Origin: Flavivirga amylovorans
Lineage (GTDB): Bacteria > Bacteroidota > Bacteroidia > Flavobacteriales > Flavobacteriaceae
Assembly (NCBI RefSeq): GCF_030540875.1
Contig: NZ_JAUOEM010000002.1
Coordinates: 340,926-404,925 of the forward strand
DNA: 64,000 nucleotides
Direction of reading: 5' to 3'
The notes beneath the pieces were generated by a model. The model had not been told where the DNA came from and ran no database searches. It worked only from the letters and a program-made list of their open reading frames with translations. The translations under genes and the position numbers were made by a program. Positions 10,008 through 21,149 of this stretch are shown in pieces; the stretch's first letter is position 1; each line of letters starts with the position of its first letter.

Positions 10008-12647
10008 ATGAAAAAGAAAGGTTTATTTTTAATATTTGGATTTGTAACCTGTTTTTTGTTTGCTCAAAATGAGAGTAAGATTGTTTTTCAAACAAACAAT
10101 GGTTGTTTACAATATGTAACTGATGATGAAGGAAACTATATTCCTGATTATAGTTATGCAGGTTATAAATATGGTGAAGAGCCACCTGATGTCTCAGTTT
10201 CAATGACTATTTCTCCTGTGTCTGGAGATAATACAACACATATACAAAATGCATTAGATGCAATGGCAGCATTACCATTAAACAGTAATGGATTTCGCGG
10301 TACGTTGTTGTTGCAGGCTGGTACATATCCTGTGTCTGGAATCGTAACTGTTAGGGAAAGCGGTATTGTTTTAAGGGGTGTGGGTCAGGATTCAGATCCA
10401 TCTACAAATACCATAATAGAGTCAACCTCTACTAATTCCAGTACCATACCTATTAGAGGAGGTTACACGTCTAGTGTTAATGATAGTTGGACTACAAGAA
10501 TTACAGGAACAACAACTAAAGTAACAAGTTCTTTTATTCCTGCTGGGTCAAGAACTATTGCCTTAGAAGATGTTAGTTTATATCAAGTGGGAGATAATAT
10601 TGTTATTACTCATCCAAGTACTAATGCATGGTTGTCCTCTATAGATAATGGAGCAACAGCTTCTGATGCACCGTGGGTCACTGGTGAATTAGATATGTTT
10701 TTTAATCGGATAATTACGGGTATTAATGTCGCTGAGAGCAAAATTATTCTGGACGTTCCAGTATATGATCATCTTGATTTGAGCTTGTCTCAATCTGAAG
10801 TCTACAAATATGATCGCTCTAAAATAAAATCTAATATAGGTATAGAAAATCTTCGAGTAGATATAAGGACTACTGGAGAATTTGATGAAGCCCACGCCAT
10901 AACAGCGATAAGATTTCAAGGTGTGGAAGATTCCTGGATAAGAGATGTTACAGCATTGCATTTTGCCTATGCAGGTATGGATATTAGAACCGCCAATAGA
11001 GTATCAATAATAGGATGTTCTGCTATTGAACCACATTCAGTTGTAGAGGGAGGTAAACGTTATAACTTTGCAGCAGCTCAACTTACAAATAATATCCTTT
11101 TTAAGGATTGTTTTGGTAATAATGGCAGACATACTTTTGTGTCTAATGGTCGAAATGAAGCCTCTGGCATAGTGTTCTATAATTGTTCCTCTGATAATGA
11201 TCTAGCAACAACTGAAGGACATCGTAGATGGACGCAAGGGATGCTTTTTGACAATATTACATTTACAAATCCACAAGTAAATAGGGTGTTAGGGCTATAT
11301 AATAGAGGAGATTTTGGTACTGGTCATGGATGGAGTACAACGCATAGTACTGCATGGAATATTACCATGCCCGTCGATAAAGGCTATATAATACAGAAAC
11401 CGCCTGGACGTCAAAATTATGCCATAGGCTGTAAAGGAAACCCTAATATATCAGCACCATTTACTCAGCCAAAGGGGTATGTTGAATTGGAAAATCAAAC
11501 ACCTCTTATTAGCTCATTATATGAAGCACAATTAAATTTCAGGTTAAATAAGGTGCTTCCTCCTGACGCACCATCAAAGTTGCAGGTTGCATTTTTAAAT
11601 GGGAATGCTAATATAGAATGGTTGGACATTGCTGCTGATGAGACTGGCTATATTATAGAATTTAAAACTAAAGCTTCTGATGATTTTAGCCAATTGATAG
11701 CATTAAATGCAAATGAAACCGTATTTACTCATGATCTAACAAATACTTCTGCTGACAGAGTATGGTACAGGGTTATGGCAACTGGTGTAGAATGTCTATC
11801 ACCATTTTCAAATGTTGTTGAAGTTAGCTTAGATAATGACAATGACGGTATACCAAATAGTTTTGATCAATGCCCAAATACACCTAATGGTGCAACTGTA
11901 GATGTTAATGGTTGTGAAATATTTAGCTTACCTGCCGACAATTTTAGCATAAAAGCTATTGGCGAGTCTTGTGTAAATAGTAATAATGGAACTATAACTA
12001 TATCCTCTGCCACAAATTTAAACTATACCGCTACTATTTCCCTTTCAGGTAATTTACTTGACACTCAAAATTTTAACAATAATACTGTTTTTGACGGGTT
12101 GATAGCTGGAACATATACTGTATGTATTACACTAGAGTCTGAACCCACATTTAAAAGATGTTCTACTTTACTCATTGGAGAACCTGAACCGCTATCTGTA
12201 TTTTCAAAAATAAATGCAAAAGAAAAATCTGTTACGTTACAATTAGAAGGAGCAGAGACCTATATAATCGAGCTTAATAGTAGTATTTATACTACTTCTA
12301 AGCCAGAAATCAAATTACCTTTAAATAATGAAAAAACACTTTTACAGGTAAAGACAAATTTAGATTGTCAGGGTATTTATGAAGAAAATATCATTTTAGG
12401 AAGTGATTTTACAGTATATCCTAACCCTGTTAAAAATAATACATTAAATGTATTGATTAGAAATTTAGATGATTTAAAACCTGTAGAATTACGTCTCTTT
12501 GATATAAATGGCACACTAATTTATAAGAACTCTAAGGCACTCAATGACGGTAAGTTATCAATTGATTTTTCTGGTCTATCAAAAGGTGTTTATTTATTTA
12601 GAATAAATACCAAGACAGGTATATTTAACCAAATGATTATCAAGTAA
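10008..12647 (+). CDS. Secreted right-handed beta-helix protein with T9SS sorting domain (possible polysaccharide lyase)
   Basis: 879 aa from ATG 10008; the frame is open further upstream, but this Met starts a clear signal peptide ending FLFAQ. Residues about 40-500 form a pectin-lyase-like beta helix (ALDAMAALPLNSNGFRGTLL at the N-cap, then repeated GIENLRVDI and SIIGCSAIEPHS coils). A fibronectin-III-like domain follows (about 525-610), then a thrombospondin type-3 calcium repeat (DNDNDGIPNSFDQCPNTPNG) and a C-terminal type-A sorting domain (FTVYPNPVKNNTLNV...GVYLFRINTKTG). It is therefore exported by the type IX system and anchored or released. The position between two SusCD pairs suggests it cuts the target glycan, but catalytic residues and the PL family could not be assigned. 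Confidence 0.8.
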   Translation: MKKKGLFLIFGFVTCFLFAQNESKIVFQTNNGCLQYVTDDEGNYIPDYSYAGYKYGEEPPDVSVSMTISPVSGDNTTHIQNALDAMAALPLNSNGFRGTLLLQAGTYPVSGIVTVRESGIVLRGVGQDSDPSTNTIIESTSTNSSTIPIRGGYTSSVNDSWTTRITGTTTKVTSSFIPAGSRTIALEDVSLYQVGDNIVITHPSTNAWLSSIDNGATASDAPWVTGELDMFFNRIITGINVAESKIILDVPVYDHLDLSLSQSEVYKYDRSKIKSNIGIENLRVDIRTTGEFDEAHAITAIRFQGVEDSWIRDVTALHFAYAGMDIRTANRVSIIGCSAIEPHSVVEGGKRYNFAAAQLTNNILFKDCFGNNGRHTFVSNGRNEASGIVFYNCSSDNDLATTEGHRRWTQGMLFDNITFTNPQVNRVLGLYNRGDFGTGHGWSTTHSTAWNITMPVDKGYIIQKPPGRQNYAIGCKGNPNISAPFTQPKGYVELENQTPLISSLYEAQLNFRLNKVLPPDAPSKLQVAFLNGNANIEWLDIAADETGYIIEFKTKASDDFSQLIALNANETVFTHDLTNTSADRVWYRVMATGVECLSPFSNVVEVSLDNDNDGIPNSFDQCPNTPNGATVDVNGCEIFSLPADNFSIKAIGESCVNSNNGTITISSATNLNYTATISLSGNLLDTQNFNNNTVFDGLIAGTYTVCITLESEPTFKRCSTLLIGEPEPLSVFSKINAKEKSVTLQLEGAETYIIELNSSIYTTSKPEIKLPLNNEKTLLQVKTNLDCQGIYEENIILGSDFTVYPNPVKNNTLNVLIRNLDDLKPVELRLFDINGTLIYKNSKALNDGKLSIDFSGLSKGVYLFRINTKTGIFNQMIIK

Positions 12648-13372
12648 TGAAGAAAAAAATAATACATACCATCAAAATATTAAGTATAAATATTATTGTA
12701 CCCCTTTTATTTTTTTCTTGTGGAGGGGGAAGTGATGAAGGAGAAAGTCTTGAAATACCAAACCCTGAAGCTGCAGTACTTATATTTCCAGAAAATAATA
12801 CCGAATGTAATGAAGGTCAAATCATTAATGATAATCAAAGTAGCGTAGTTTTTAAATGGTCTGTAGCTGCAAATACAGACATCTATGAAGTTAATTTGAG
12901 AAATTTAAACACAAGTGCTGTTAGTAAAGTAAATGCAACTGCTAATGAAACACCAATAACTATAGATAGAGGTACTCCGTATGCTTGGTTTGTGGTTTCC
13001 AAGGCTTCAGGGACTCAAGTTACTGAAAAAAGTGTCGAGTTTCGATTCTATAATGAAGGGCCTGGGGTATCTAATTATGCGCCTTTTCCAGCAGAAGCTA
13101 TCAGTCCAATACAAGGAGCTATTGTTGATGTAGCTGATAGCATAACTTTAGAGTGGACTACTAGTGATATTGATAATGACATTAACGAATATGAAATTTT
13201 ATTTGGTACGGATGCTGAAAATCTAGTATCACAGGGTACTACTAACGCTACAAATAAAAGTAATATTAGCATTGTACCAGATACCATTTATTATTGGCAA
13301 ATATTAACTACAGATATTTATGGAAATACAAGCAATTCTGATATCTTTCAATTTCGGGTTAAGGCTATATAA
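12647..13372 (+). CDS. Lipoprotein with two fibronectin-III-like domains
   Basis: 241 aa. Signal with lipobox IVPLLFFSCGGGSDEG. The rest is two Fn3/Ig-like domains, each with the typical YEVNL / YEILFG strand and a closing YYWQI or AWFVV strand. It overlaps the preceding stop by one base (TAATG), so it is translationally coupled to the beta-helix protein and may tether or present it at the cell surface (inference). A decayed copy of its C-terminal segment lies at 23171-23293. Confidence 0.75.
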   Translation: MKKKIIHTIKILSINIIVPLLFFSCGGGSDEGESLEIPNPEAAVLIFPENNTECNEGQIINDNQSSVVFKWSVAANTDIYEVNLRNLNTSAVSKVNATANETPITIDRGTPYAWFVVSKASGTQVTEKSVEFRFYNEGPGVSNYAPFPAEAISPIQGAIVDVADSITLEWTTSDIDNDINEYEILFGTDAENLVSQGTTNATNKSNISIVPDTIYYWQILTTDIYGNTSNSDIFQFRVKAI

Positions 13373-13722
13373 TTGTAGTTTCAAACACTTGAAATATAAA
13401 GAAGTTTAGAATCATTGCCATTAATTTAATCTTTAAGTTACGTTTAGGTTTTAACTAAGTTTATTTAAACTTTAAAATTCTATTAGTTATTTTAGTAGCT
13501 TACTTACAAGATGAGGTATTTTTATATGTGTTTATAAAACATCAATAAATCTATTTGAGTTATCATTTTAAAATGGAAATACTCTAGAATCAAGTTTAAA
13601 TAACCAAATCTGGGCACATGATATTTGCAATAATTTATTAATACTTTTTGTGAATAATCAATTAAAAGTAAACTTAAAACTAATATAGTATTGGTTTTTA
13701 ATAATTGTTTATATACTTAAAT
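13373..13722. other. Intergenic stretch, no gene seen
   Basis: 350 bp of AT-rich DNA between the lipoprotein and the second HTCS gene. No ORF, tRNA or clear terminator hairpin was found. It should contain the HTCS promoter. Confidence 0.4.
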
Positions 13723-16700
13723 ATGCAAAAAAAAGAGTATACTATTTTCTTTCTATTTATATTTTCATTCGTTTTAAGTTTTGCTCAAAACGAAGCATAC
13801 CAATTTAAGCATATTTCTACCTTAGATGGTTTATCACAAAGTTCGGTAATGGCAATACATCAAGACAGGTTGGGTCAAATATGGATTGGTACCAGAGAAG
13901 GACTTAATAAATATGATGGTAATTCTTTTAAAGTTTATAAAACTGATCAAGACAATAAAAATTCAATATGTAATAACGATATTTTATGTATTTATGAAGA
14001 CAGCGAAGGTTTTATTTGGATAGGTACGCATAACGGTCTAAGCAAATACAACCCTCAAAACGACACCTTTAAAACTTACCTCTATAACAACAAAACTAAC
14101 TCATTAAGTAATAATACCATAAGGTCTATTCAAGAAGTTTCCAATGGAGATATTTGGATTGGTACAGCAGATGGTATATCAATTTACAATAAAACTAAAG
14201 ATACGTTCACAAGAGTTTTTAATGATCCTAATAAAGAAAACAGCCTTTGTAATAATGATATTTTTAAAATATACAAAACACCAAATAATGATATTTGGAT
14301 TGGTACAACTAAAGGTTTAAGCAAGTTTGTTAACAGAACTAATAATAGCTTTAACTTCGAAAACTATACTTATATTGAGCATGAAAACATCCCATTTTCC
14401 GTTAATGATTTAATTGAAAATGAAAACAAAGAATTACTTATAGCCACGAGTGCTAACGGGATGTTGTACATAAATCCATTAGAGAAAAAAGTATCTAGGT
14501 ATTTATCTCAAAAAAGTATTCTTAATAATGATGTTAGGCAATTAGCTTTTGATACTAATGGGGCACTTTGGATTTGTACTTATAAAGGTGTAAATATCCT
14601 TAATAAGGATAATAGTTTCATAACCTTAACCAGTGATATAGGCAATCCAAAAAGTTTAAGTAAAAATTCGGTAAAGTCTATTTTTAAGGATAACAAAGGC
14701 TCTATGTGGTTAGGTACTTATCATGGAGGGTTAAATATATGGGATAAAACCAATGCTAATTTCACCAACTTTACACCAAAGTCTAATAAAAACATGTTAA
14801 GTTATGATGTTGTAAGCTCCATTGAGCGTTATAACGACTTATTGCTATTTGGTACTGAAGGAGGTGGTATTACGGCATTCAATTCTAAAACACAAGAGAA
14901 TAGTTACATTACAATTCAAAACAATAAAAATTTACCCGAAAACAATATTAAATCGCTTTTAGTTTCAGGCAATACTTTGTGGATAGGCACTCTAAAAAAA
15001 GGATTAACTGTTCTAGATATAACACCTAATGGTTTTAAGCTTAACAACACAGTTTCTAGTTTAAAAAAGCACCTTTTATCTAAAGGTATTTATGCTATTA
15101 AAGAAGACCATAACAATAATATATGGATAGGAACTTTTGGTAATGGGTTGATAAAATATAATAAAGCCTCTAAAGTTTATCAAATCTATAAACACAATCC
15201 AAAAGATAAAAACACACTTAGCAGTAATTTTATTAGAACAATAACTTTAGACTCTAAAAATAATATTTGGGTAGGAACCTTGAAAGGAGTGAGTTTGATT
15301 AAAGATTCTCAAGAAATAGAGCGTTTCTTCTATGATGAAGAAGTAAAATCCGGAGATGATATTTCTTGTGTTTTTGAAGGAAAAAACAAACAAATTTGGG
15401 TAGGAACAAAATCTAAAGGTTTATTTAAATTTCAGGATAATACCTTTAAAAGCATCCCCTTATCACCAAAAGGCAATAAAATATATGCCGTACATAGTAT
15501 ATTAGAAGATGATAAAGAAAATCTTTGGATAAGCACTAATCAAGGTATAGTTAAATATGGCATAACCACTAAAACCCAAAAACTTTATAACCAAACAGAT
15601 GGTTTAATAAGCAACGAGTTTAATGATGGCGCAAGTTTAAAGGTAGGCAATTCTAAATTCTACTTTGGAGGGTTTAGTGGTGTTGTTTCTTTTGATAGTA
15701 ATACTTTGTCAACAAACACCTATGCACCTCAAGTCCTAATAACAGATTTAAAAGTTAAAAATAAATCTGTGCCTGTTGGTGAAAATAACATTTTAAAAAA
15801 GTCTATTACATACACTAAAAACATTATTTTATCTCATAAAGAAGGTATATTTTCTATAGACTTTGCCATTCCTAATTTTATAAATCAAAAAAACAATTCT
15901 TACCAATACAGGCTTATTGGTTTAGAAGACGCTTGGACCTATACATCACAAAATACCGCATCATTTACCATCCAAAACCCTGGAGATTACATTTTTGAAG
16001 TAAAAGGCGCAAATAATGATGGTGTTTGGAATAAAGAGCCATCTCGTTTAAAAGTAAGAGTAAAACCTGCTCCATGGTTTAGTTGGTGGGCACTACTGTT
16101 ATATGTAGCTTTAATTTCAATAGCATTAATACTTTTGGATAAAATTTTAAAATCAAAAGCAAGATTAGAACATCAGTTAGATTTAGAGCATCTAGAAAAC
16201 GAAAGAAAAGAAGAAGTCAACAAAGCTAAACTTGAATTTTTCACAAATGTTTCGCATGAATTTAGAACCCCTTTAACACTGATCCTTGGACCTCTTCACC
16301 AAATATTAGAAGACTACAAAGGAAGTAGTGTGATGTATAAAAAACTACTAGTAATAGAAAATAGTGCCAAACATTTACTCCATTTAATCAATAGATTAAT
16401 GGATTTTAGAAAGTTTGAAAAAAATGTATACAAACTTGAAACTGCTGAAGGAAATGTTGTAAAATTCATGAAAGAGATTTACTTGTCATTTTCTGAATAT
16501 GCTAAAGATGGGGACTACGATTATAGTTTTCATACTACAGAAGAAGAAATTTTAGTGTATTATGACAGATATAAATTAGAACGGGTTTTTTATAACTTAA
16601 TATCAAACGCCTTTAGATATACCCCAAAAAATGGAAAAATAGCAGTTAGAATAAAAAAAGAAAAAAATAGTGTAGTCTTTTCGGTTGAAGATACAGGTAT

Positions 16701-17811
16701 TGGTATTTCTGCTGATTATAAGGATAAGATATTTGAACGTTTCTTTGAAGTTAAACTTAATAACAACCCAGATAAAAATTACAATGCAGGAACAGGAATA
16801 GGGTTATCTATTGCAAAAAATATTGTAGCATTCCATCATGGCAAAATTTGGTTAAAAAATAATAAAAACGACAAAGGGTCTATTTTTTATGTGGAATTAC
16901 CCTTAGGAAGAAACCATTTGTCTGATGACGAAATTATTAAAGACTTTAAATTTAGTGATGATGTTTCTCAATATGTCACTCAACTAAAAACTCAAAATGT
17001 TATTTATGAAAGTGAATTAAAAGATGATGTGGTTTTTGAAGACAAACCTACTATTTTACTGGTAGAGGACAACAAACCCCTGCGCGCTTTTATGAAAAAT
17101 GTGTTGATAAAAGATTATAACATCCTTGAAGCAGAAAATGGTAAGATTGGTTTAAGTATAGTATCAAAGCATTTGCCTAATTTAATCGTTAGTGATGTAG
17201 TTATGCCAGTTATGGCAGGTACAGAATTGTGTTCAGAAGTAAAAGGAGATATAAAAACAAGCCACATTCCTATTATATTATTAACCTCTAGGTCGTCATT
17301 GGTATATAAGCTAGAGGGCTTGCAAAAAGGTGCAGATGATTATATAAGCAAGCCATTTAATATCAGTGAATTTAAATTAAGAATTAAAAACCTTCTTGAA
17401 AACTCCGCAAGACTAAAGCAAAAATTCTCTGGTACAGAAACGCTACTTCCTGACGAAATGGTAATCTCCTCTTTAGATGAAAAACTATATAAAAAAGCCT
17501 TAAAAATCATAGAAAATAATATTTCTAATAACGATTTCAATATTCATTTTTTCTGCTCAGAATTAGGCGTTAGTAGAACTTTACTTTTTATTAAGATTAA
17601 AGCTTGGACTAACTTTACGCCAAACGAATTTATTCAACATTTTAGAATGAAACGAGCAGCGCAACTACTAGAGCAAGGAAAAATGAATATATCAGAAGTA
17701 AGCTATGAAGTCGGTTTCAAAAACCCTAAGTATTTTAGCAAGTGTTTCCACAAAAAATTTGGAACAACACCTACTCAGTTCCAAAATAAGTTTTCAGATA
17801 TACTTAATTAA
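13723..17811 (+). CDS. Hybrid two-component system regulator (HTCS)
   Basis: 1362 aa from ATG 13723, six codons inside the longest frame, chosen because it starts the signal peptide (FSFVLSFAQ). Propeller repeats fill about 25-690 (many IWIGT motifs), then a Y_Y_Y domain about 695-765, a membrane segment about 785-805, HisKA with SHEFRTPLTL (His 845), HATPase, a receiver with SDVVMPVM (Asp 1158) and an AraC-type HTH over the last 100 residues (YEVGFKNPKYFSKCFHKKFG). It lies 254 bp upstream of the second susC/susD pair, its probable target. It is a close paralogue of the regulator at the left edge, which suggests a duplicated PUL core. Confidence 0.96.
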   Translation: MQKKEYTIFFLFIFSFVLSFAQNEAYQFKHISTLDGLSQSSVMAIHQDRLGQIWIGTREGLNKYDGNSFKVYKTDQDNKNSICNNDILCIYEDSEGFIWIGTHNGLSKYNPQNDTFKTYLYNNKTNSLSNNTIRSIQEVSNGDIWIGTADGISIYNKTKDTFTRVFNDPNKENSLCNNDIFKIYKTPNNDIWIGTTKGLSKFVNRTNNSFNFENYTYIEHENIPFSVNDLIENENKELLIATSANGMLYINPLEKKVSRYLSQKSILNNDVRQLAFDTNGALWICTYKGVNILNKDNSFITLTSDIGNPKSLSKNSVKSIFKDNKGSMWLGTYHGGLNIWDKTNANFTNFTPKSNKNMLSYDVVSSIERYNDLLLFGTEGGGITAFNSKTQENSYITIQNNKNLPENNIKSLLVSGNTLWIGTLKKGLTVLDITPNGFKLNNTVSSLKKHLLSKGIYAIKEDHNNNIWIGTFGNGLIKYNKASKVYQIYKHNPKDKNTLSSNFIRTITLDSKNNIWVGTLKGVSLIKDSQEIERFFYDEEVKSGDDISCVFEGKNKQIWVGTKSKGLFKFQDNTFKSIPLSPKGNKIYAVHSILEDDKENLWISTNQGIVKYGITTKTQKLYNQTDGLISNEFNDGASLKVGNSKFYFGGFSGVVSFDSNTLSTNTYAPQVLITDLKVKNKSVPVGENNILKKSITYTKNIILSHKEGIFSIDFAIPNFINQKNNSYQYRLIGLEDAWTYTSQNTASFTIQNPGDYIFEVKGANNDGVWNKEPSRLKVRVKPAPWFSWWALLLYVALISIALILLDKILKSKARLEHQLDLEHLENERKEEVNKAKLEFFTNVSHEFRTPLTLILGPLHQILEDYKGSSVMYKKLLVIENSAKHLLHLINRLMDFRKFEKNVYKLETAEGNVVKFMKEIYLSFSEYAKDGDYDYSFHTTEEEILVYYDRYKLERVFYNLISNAFRYTPKNGKIAVRIKKEKNSVVFSVEDTGIGISADYKDKIFERFFEVKLNNNPDKNYNAGTGIGLSIAKNIVAFHHGKIWLKNNKNDKGSIFYVELPLGRNHLSDDEIIKDFKFSDDVSQYVTQLKTQNVIYESELKDDVVFEDKPTILLVEDNKPLRAFMKNVLIKDYNILEAENGKIGLSIVSKHLPNLIVSDVVMPVMAGTELCSEVKGDIKTSHIPIILLTSRSSLVYKLEGLQKGADDYISKPFNISEFKLRIKNLLENSARLKQKFSGTETLLPDEMVISSLDEKLYKKALKIIENNISNNDFNIHFFCSELGVSRTLLFIKIKAWTNFTPNEFIQHFRMKRAAQLLEQGKMNISEVSYEVGFKNPKYFSKCFHKKFGTTPTQFQNKFSDILN

Positions 17812-18065
17812 TAGTTTAAGAATTTCTACATGTTGAATTATATATAAGCTATACAGGTGTTATTGGTTTGATTAGAGTTAATATATCTGTATATATTAAT
17901 CGTTCAACATTGGTGTATTAAAGTCCAAAATTAAAAATCTAATCTAAACAATCAAGGTATTAGTATTAATATAGCCTTAAGAATAAAAGTGTGTTTAGAA
18001 ATTGATGGCTAGTACATAATTTCTAAGAAACTTTTAAAAACTAAACTATATTAAAAACTAATTTT

Positions 18066-21000
18066 ATGAAAAAAGATTACAAGTATTACCATTATGGTAA
18101 TCAAACAAAAATGACTTGTTTTTTAATTTTGTGTTTTAGTATCTTTATTAATGCCAACGCAAGTGTTGTTATTAATAATGATGCTTTAAATAATAAAAAT
18201 ACCACACAAGTACAGGAAATAATAATTGGGGTTGTTACAGATGCAAATGGACAACCTTTACCAGGTGCTAGCATCATAGAAAAGGGGACTAAAAATGGGA
18301 CACAAACCGATTTTGATGGTAAATTTTCAATACAAACCTTTGGTGAAAATGCTGTTTTAGTTATTTCCTTTATTGGATTTACCAAAAAGGAGGTGCCCGT
18401 AACCAAGCAAACAACGAATCTAACTATATCTTTAGAAGAGGATACTGCTCAATTAGATGAAGTCGTGGTGATAGGTTACGGTTCTGCCAGGAAAGGTGAT
18501 TTAACGGGGGCTGTGGCTTCTATTTCGGCTAGAGAAATAGAGGATTTACCAGATCCGAACCTCCTTAATCAAATACAAGGTCGTGTAGCAGGGCTTACCA
18601 TTACCAATAGTAATTTTACCCCAGGAGATAGCCCCTCTATTTTAATTAGAGGAAAAAATTCAATTACAGCTGGAAATGAACCTCTTATCATTTTAGATGG
18701 TATCCCATATTCGGGAAGTATATCAACCATAAACCCTAACGATATTGAAACCTTTAATGTATTGAAGGATGCTTCTTCAACGGCTATTTATGGTTCAAGA
18801 GGATCTAATGGGGTTATTATTATAACGACTAAAGCAGGCAAAACGGGTAGACCAAAAGTAACATATAACGCTAGTGTTGGTTTTAATTCTATTATTCAGA
18901 AGCTTGATTTGTTAAATGCCGAGCAATATGTAGCATTTAGAGATTTTAATGGTACTTTACAACCTTCAGAGCAAGCAAATCTAGCAAGCGGTAATATTAC
19001 AGATTGGCAAGACTTAGTAACTCGAACTGCTATTCAACAAGAGCATTCCCTTGGAGTTTCTGGAGGTACTGAAGATTTTAGTTATTATTTAGGTCTTGGG
19101 AATCTTGATCAAGAAGGTATTGTATTAGGTCAAGAGTTTAGACGTACTTCTTTTAGATTTAATGGGACTTATACCATCACCGACTGGTTAAAAATTGGGA
19201 CTACTAACCAAATTACTGAAGAAGATTTTGGAGATCAAGGCGATGTAAATTTAAGAAACACGATACGTATTAGTCCATTAGGCACACCTTTTAATAGTGA
19301 TGGTTCACAGACCTTTTATCCTATTACAGAAGACGAATTTTTTGCAAATCCTCTAGATCCGCTGCTTACTCAAGATACCCGTGTAAGAAGACAATTTGTA
19401 AACAATGCCTTTGTAGAAATAAAAGCACCTTTTGTTGAAGGATTGTCTTATAAGTTAAATTATGGAAGAAGTGAATTAAGAGATGATAGAGATAGATTTG
19501 AACCTACAACTTCAGAAGCCGGTGCAAATATAGGTGGAGGAAGAGCAAGAAGGCGAAACCGCAATATTATTAATTCTACAACGGAGAATATATTGAATTA
19601 TGATCGTCAATTCGGAGATCATCATCTCGGATTAACTGCTCTTTATAGTTTTCAAAGGATAACACTTGAAGAAAGTAATATGGAAGGGAGAGGGTTCGTT
19701 AATGATCAATTAGGTGTTAACGGTATTGGATCAGGAGAAATAGTAACAGTAAGTACACCTTATGAGAGAGAAACATTGATATCTCAAATGGGGCGTTTAA
19801 ACTATGACTATAAAGGAAAATACTATTTAACCGCTACAGTAAGAAGAGATGGTTCTTCTAATTTTGGTGATAATAATAAATTTGGTGTATTTCCTTCGGT
19901 GGCTTTGGGTTGGACTATTACTAAGGAGGATTTTGCTCAAGACATAGATTGGTTAAACTTTTTAAAACTTAGAGTGTCATACGGTGAAAACGGAAACCAG
20001 GATATTAGCCCTTATAGTGATTTAACACAAATATCCAATAGATATCTTGATGCTTATGATAACAATAGAGAACTATTTTTAAATTACCTCTCTAATAATG
20101 AACAGGCAACAGGTTTTGCACCAGCAGTACTAGGTAATCCTGAACTGGCGTGGGAAGCTACCAAAACATTCAACTTTGGTTTAGATTATTCACTATTAGA
20201 TGGAAAAGTTTCAGGTAATATTGAATACTACAGCAGTACTTCAGATGGGTTATTGCTTAATCGACAATTAAATGCTACTCAGGGATTTAGTTCCATACTA
20301 CAAAATATTGGAGAAGTAGAAAATAAAGGTCTTGAAATCAATGTAAATGTTAAGCCTATACAAACTGAAAATTTTAATTGGGATATAGGGTTTAATTTCT
20401 TTACAAATAAAAACAAAATTGTAAAGCTTGCTGATGAGTTTACAGATGATATAGCTAATGGTTGGTTTATTGGTGAAGATATAGACAGTAACTTTAATTT
20501 TGTTGGAGATGGTGTTCTAGGAACACAGGCTGAAATTGATGCATCTGCCACTCCTGATGCGGCATTAGGTGATCGAGCATTTAAAGACATAGATAATAAT
20601 GGCTTTATAGATGATAAAGATAGAGCTATACAAGGATCTAGAACTCCAGATTTCACACTCGGAATCAATAATAACCTAGCTTATAAAAACGTTACATTAT
20701 CCTTTTTAATTTATACTGTGCAAGGTGTTACTGAAGCTAATGGTGTTTTAGACCCAAGATCCTATTTAAACGATCGTGCCAATTATGCAAACCTAGATTA
20801 TTGGTCTCCAGATAATACAGATGCCACGTCTCCTAGACCAGATTTTGAAGCAAGAAATAGTGAATATTTTCAAGACAAAAGCTTTATCAGGCTTAAAAAT
20901 ATCACATTAGGTTATAAGTTTAATCAAGACTTAATTGATAAAATAGGACTATCTGGTTTAAACCTTTATGTTACGGGAAACAACTTATGGACCCAAACAG

Positions 21001-21110
21001 ATTGGTCTGGTTTTGACCCAGAGAGCACTGGTACAAGTAGAACCGCTGCAAATGGTGATGCCAATCCTTCTTTTAAGACCGTAGTATTTGGTTTAAACTT
21101 AAGCTTTTAA
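18066..21110 (+). CDS. susC: SusC/RagA family TonB-dependent outer-membrane transporter
   Basis: 1014 aa. A long signal region (MTCFLILCFSIFINANA), a carboxypeptidase-like repeat (GVVTDANGQPLPGASIIEKG), the plug motif VVIGYGSARKGDLTGAV, SNGVIIITTKAGK, and a barrel ending FGLNLSF. It is a different subfamily from the transporter at 6655-9660, so this locus probably takes up two related glycans or two sizes of the same glycan (inference). It is paired with the SusD that follows. Confidence 0.95.
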   Translation: MKKDYKYYHYGNQTKMTCFLILCFSIFINANASVVINNDALNNKNTTQVQEIIIGVVTDANGQPLPGASIIEKGTKNGTQTDFDGKFSIQTFGENAVLVISFIGFTKKEVPVTKQTTNLTISLEEDTAQLDEVVVIGYGSARKGDLTGAVASISAREIEDLPDPNLLNQIQGRVAGLTITNSNFTPGDSPSILIRGKNSITAGNEPLIILDGIPYSGSISTINPNDIETFNVLKDASSTAIYGSRGSNGVIIITTKAGKTGRPKVTYNASVGFNSIIQKLDLLNAEQYVAFRDFNGTLQPSEQANLASGNITDWQDLVTRTAIQQEHSLGVSGGTEDFSYYLGLGNLDQEGIVLGQEFRRTSFRFNGTYTITDWLKIGTTNQITEEDFGDQGDVNLRNTIRISPLGTPFNSDGSQTFYPITEDEFFANPLDPLLTQDTRVRRQFVNNAFVEIKAPFVEGLSYKLNYGRSELRDDRDRFEPTTSEAGANIGGGRARRRNRNIINSTTENILNYDRQFGDHHLGLTALYSFQRITLEESNMEGRGFVNDQLGVNGIGSGEIVTVSTPYERETLISQMGRLNYDYKGKYYLTATVRRDGSSNFGDNNKFGVFPSVALGWTITKEDFAQDIDWLNFLKLRVSYGENGNQDISPYSDLTQISNRYLDAYDNNRELFLNYLSNNEQATGFAPAVLGNPELAWEATKTFNFGLDYSLLDGKVSGNIEYYSSTSDGLLLNRQLNATQGFSSILQNIGEVENKGLEINVNVKPIQTENFNWDIGFNFFTNKNKIVKLADEFTDDIANGWFIGEDIDSNFNFVGDGVLGTQAEIDASATPDAALGDRAFKDIDNNGFIDDKDRAIQGSRTPDFTLGINNNLAYKNVTLSFLIYTVQGVTEANGVLDPRSYLNDRANYANLDYWSPDNTDATSPRPDFEARNSEYFQDKSFIRLKNITLGYKFNQDLIDKIGLSGLNLYVTGNNLWTQTDWSGFDPESTGTSRTAANGDANPSFKTVVFGLNLSF

Positions 21111-21149
21111 GCCATGGGATATATTTGTAAACTGAAAATTTCAAAACGT

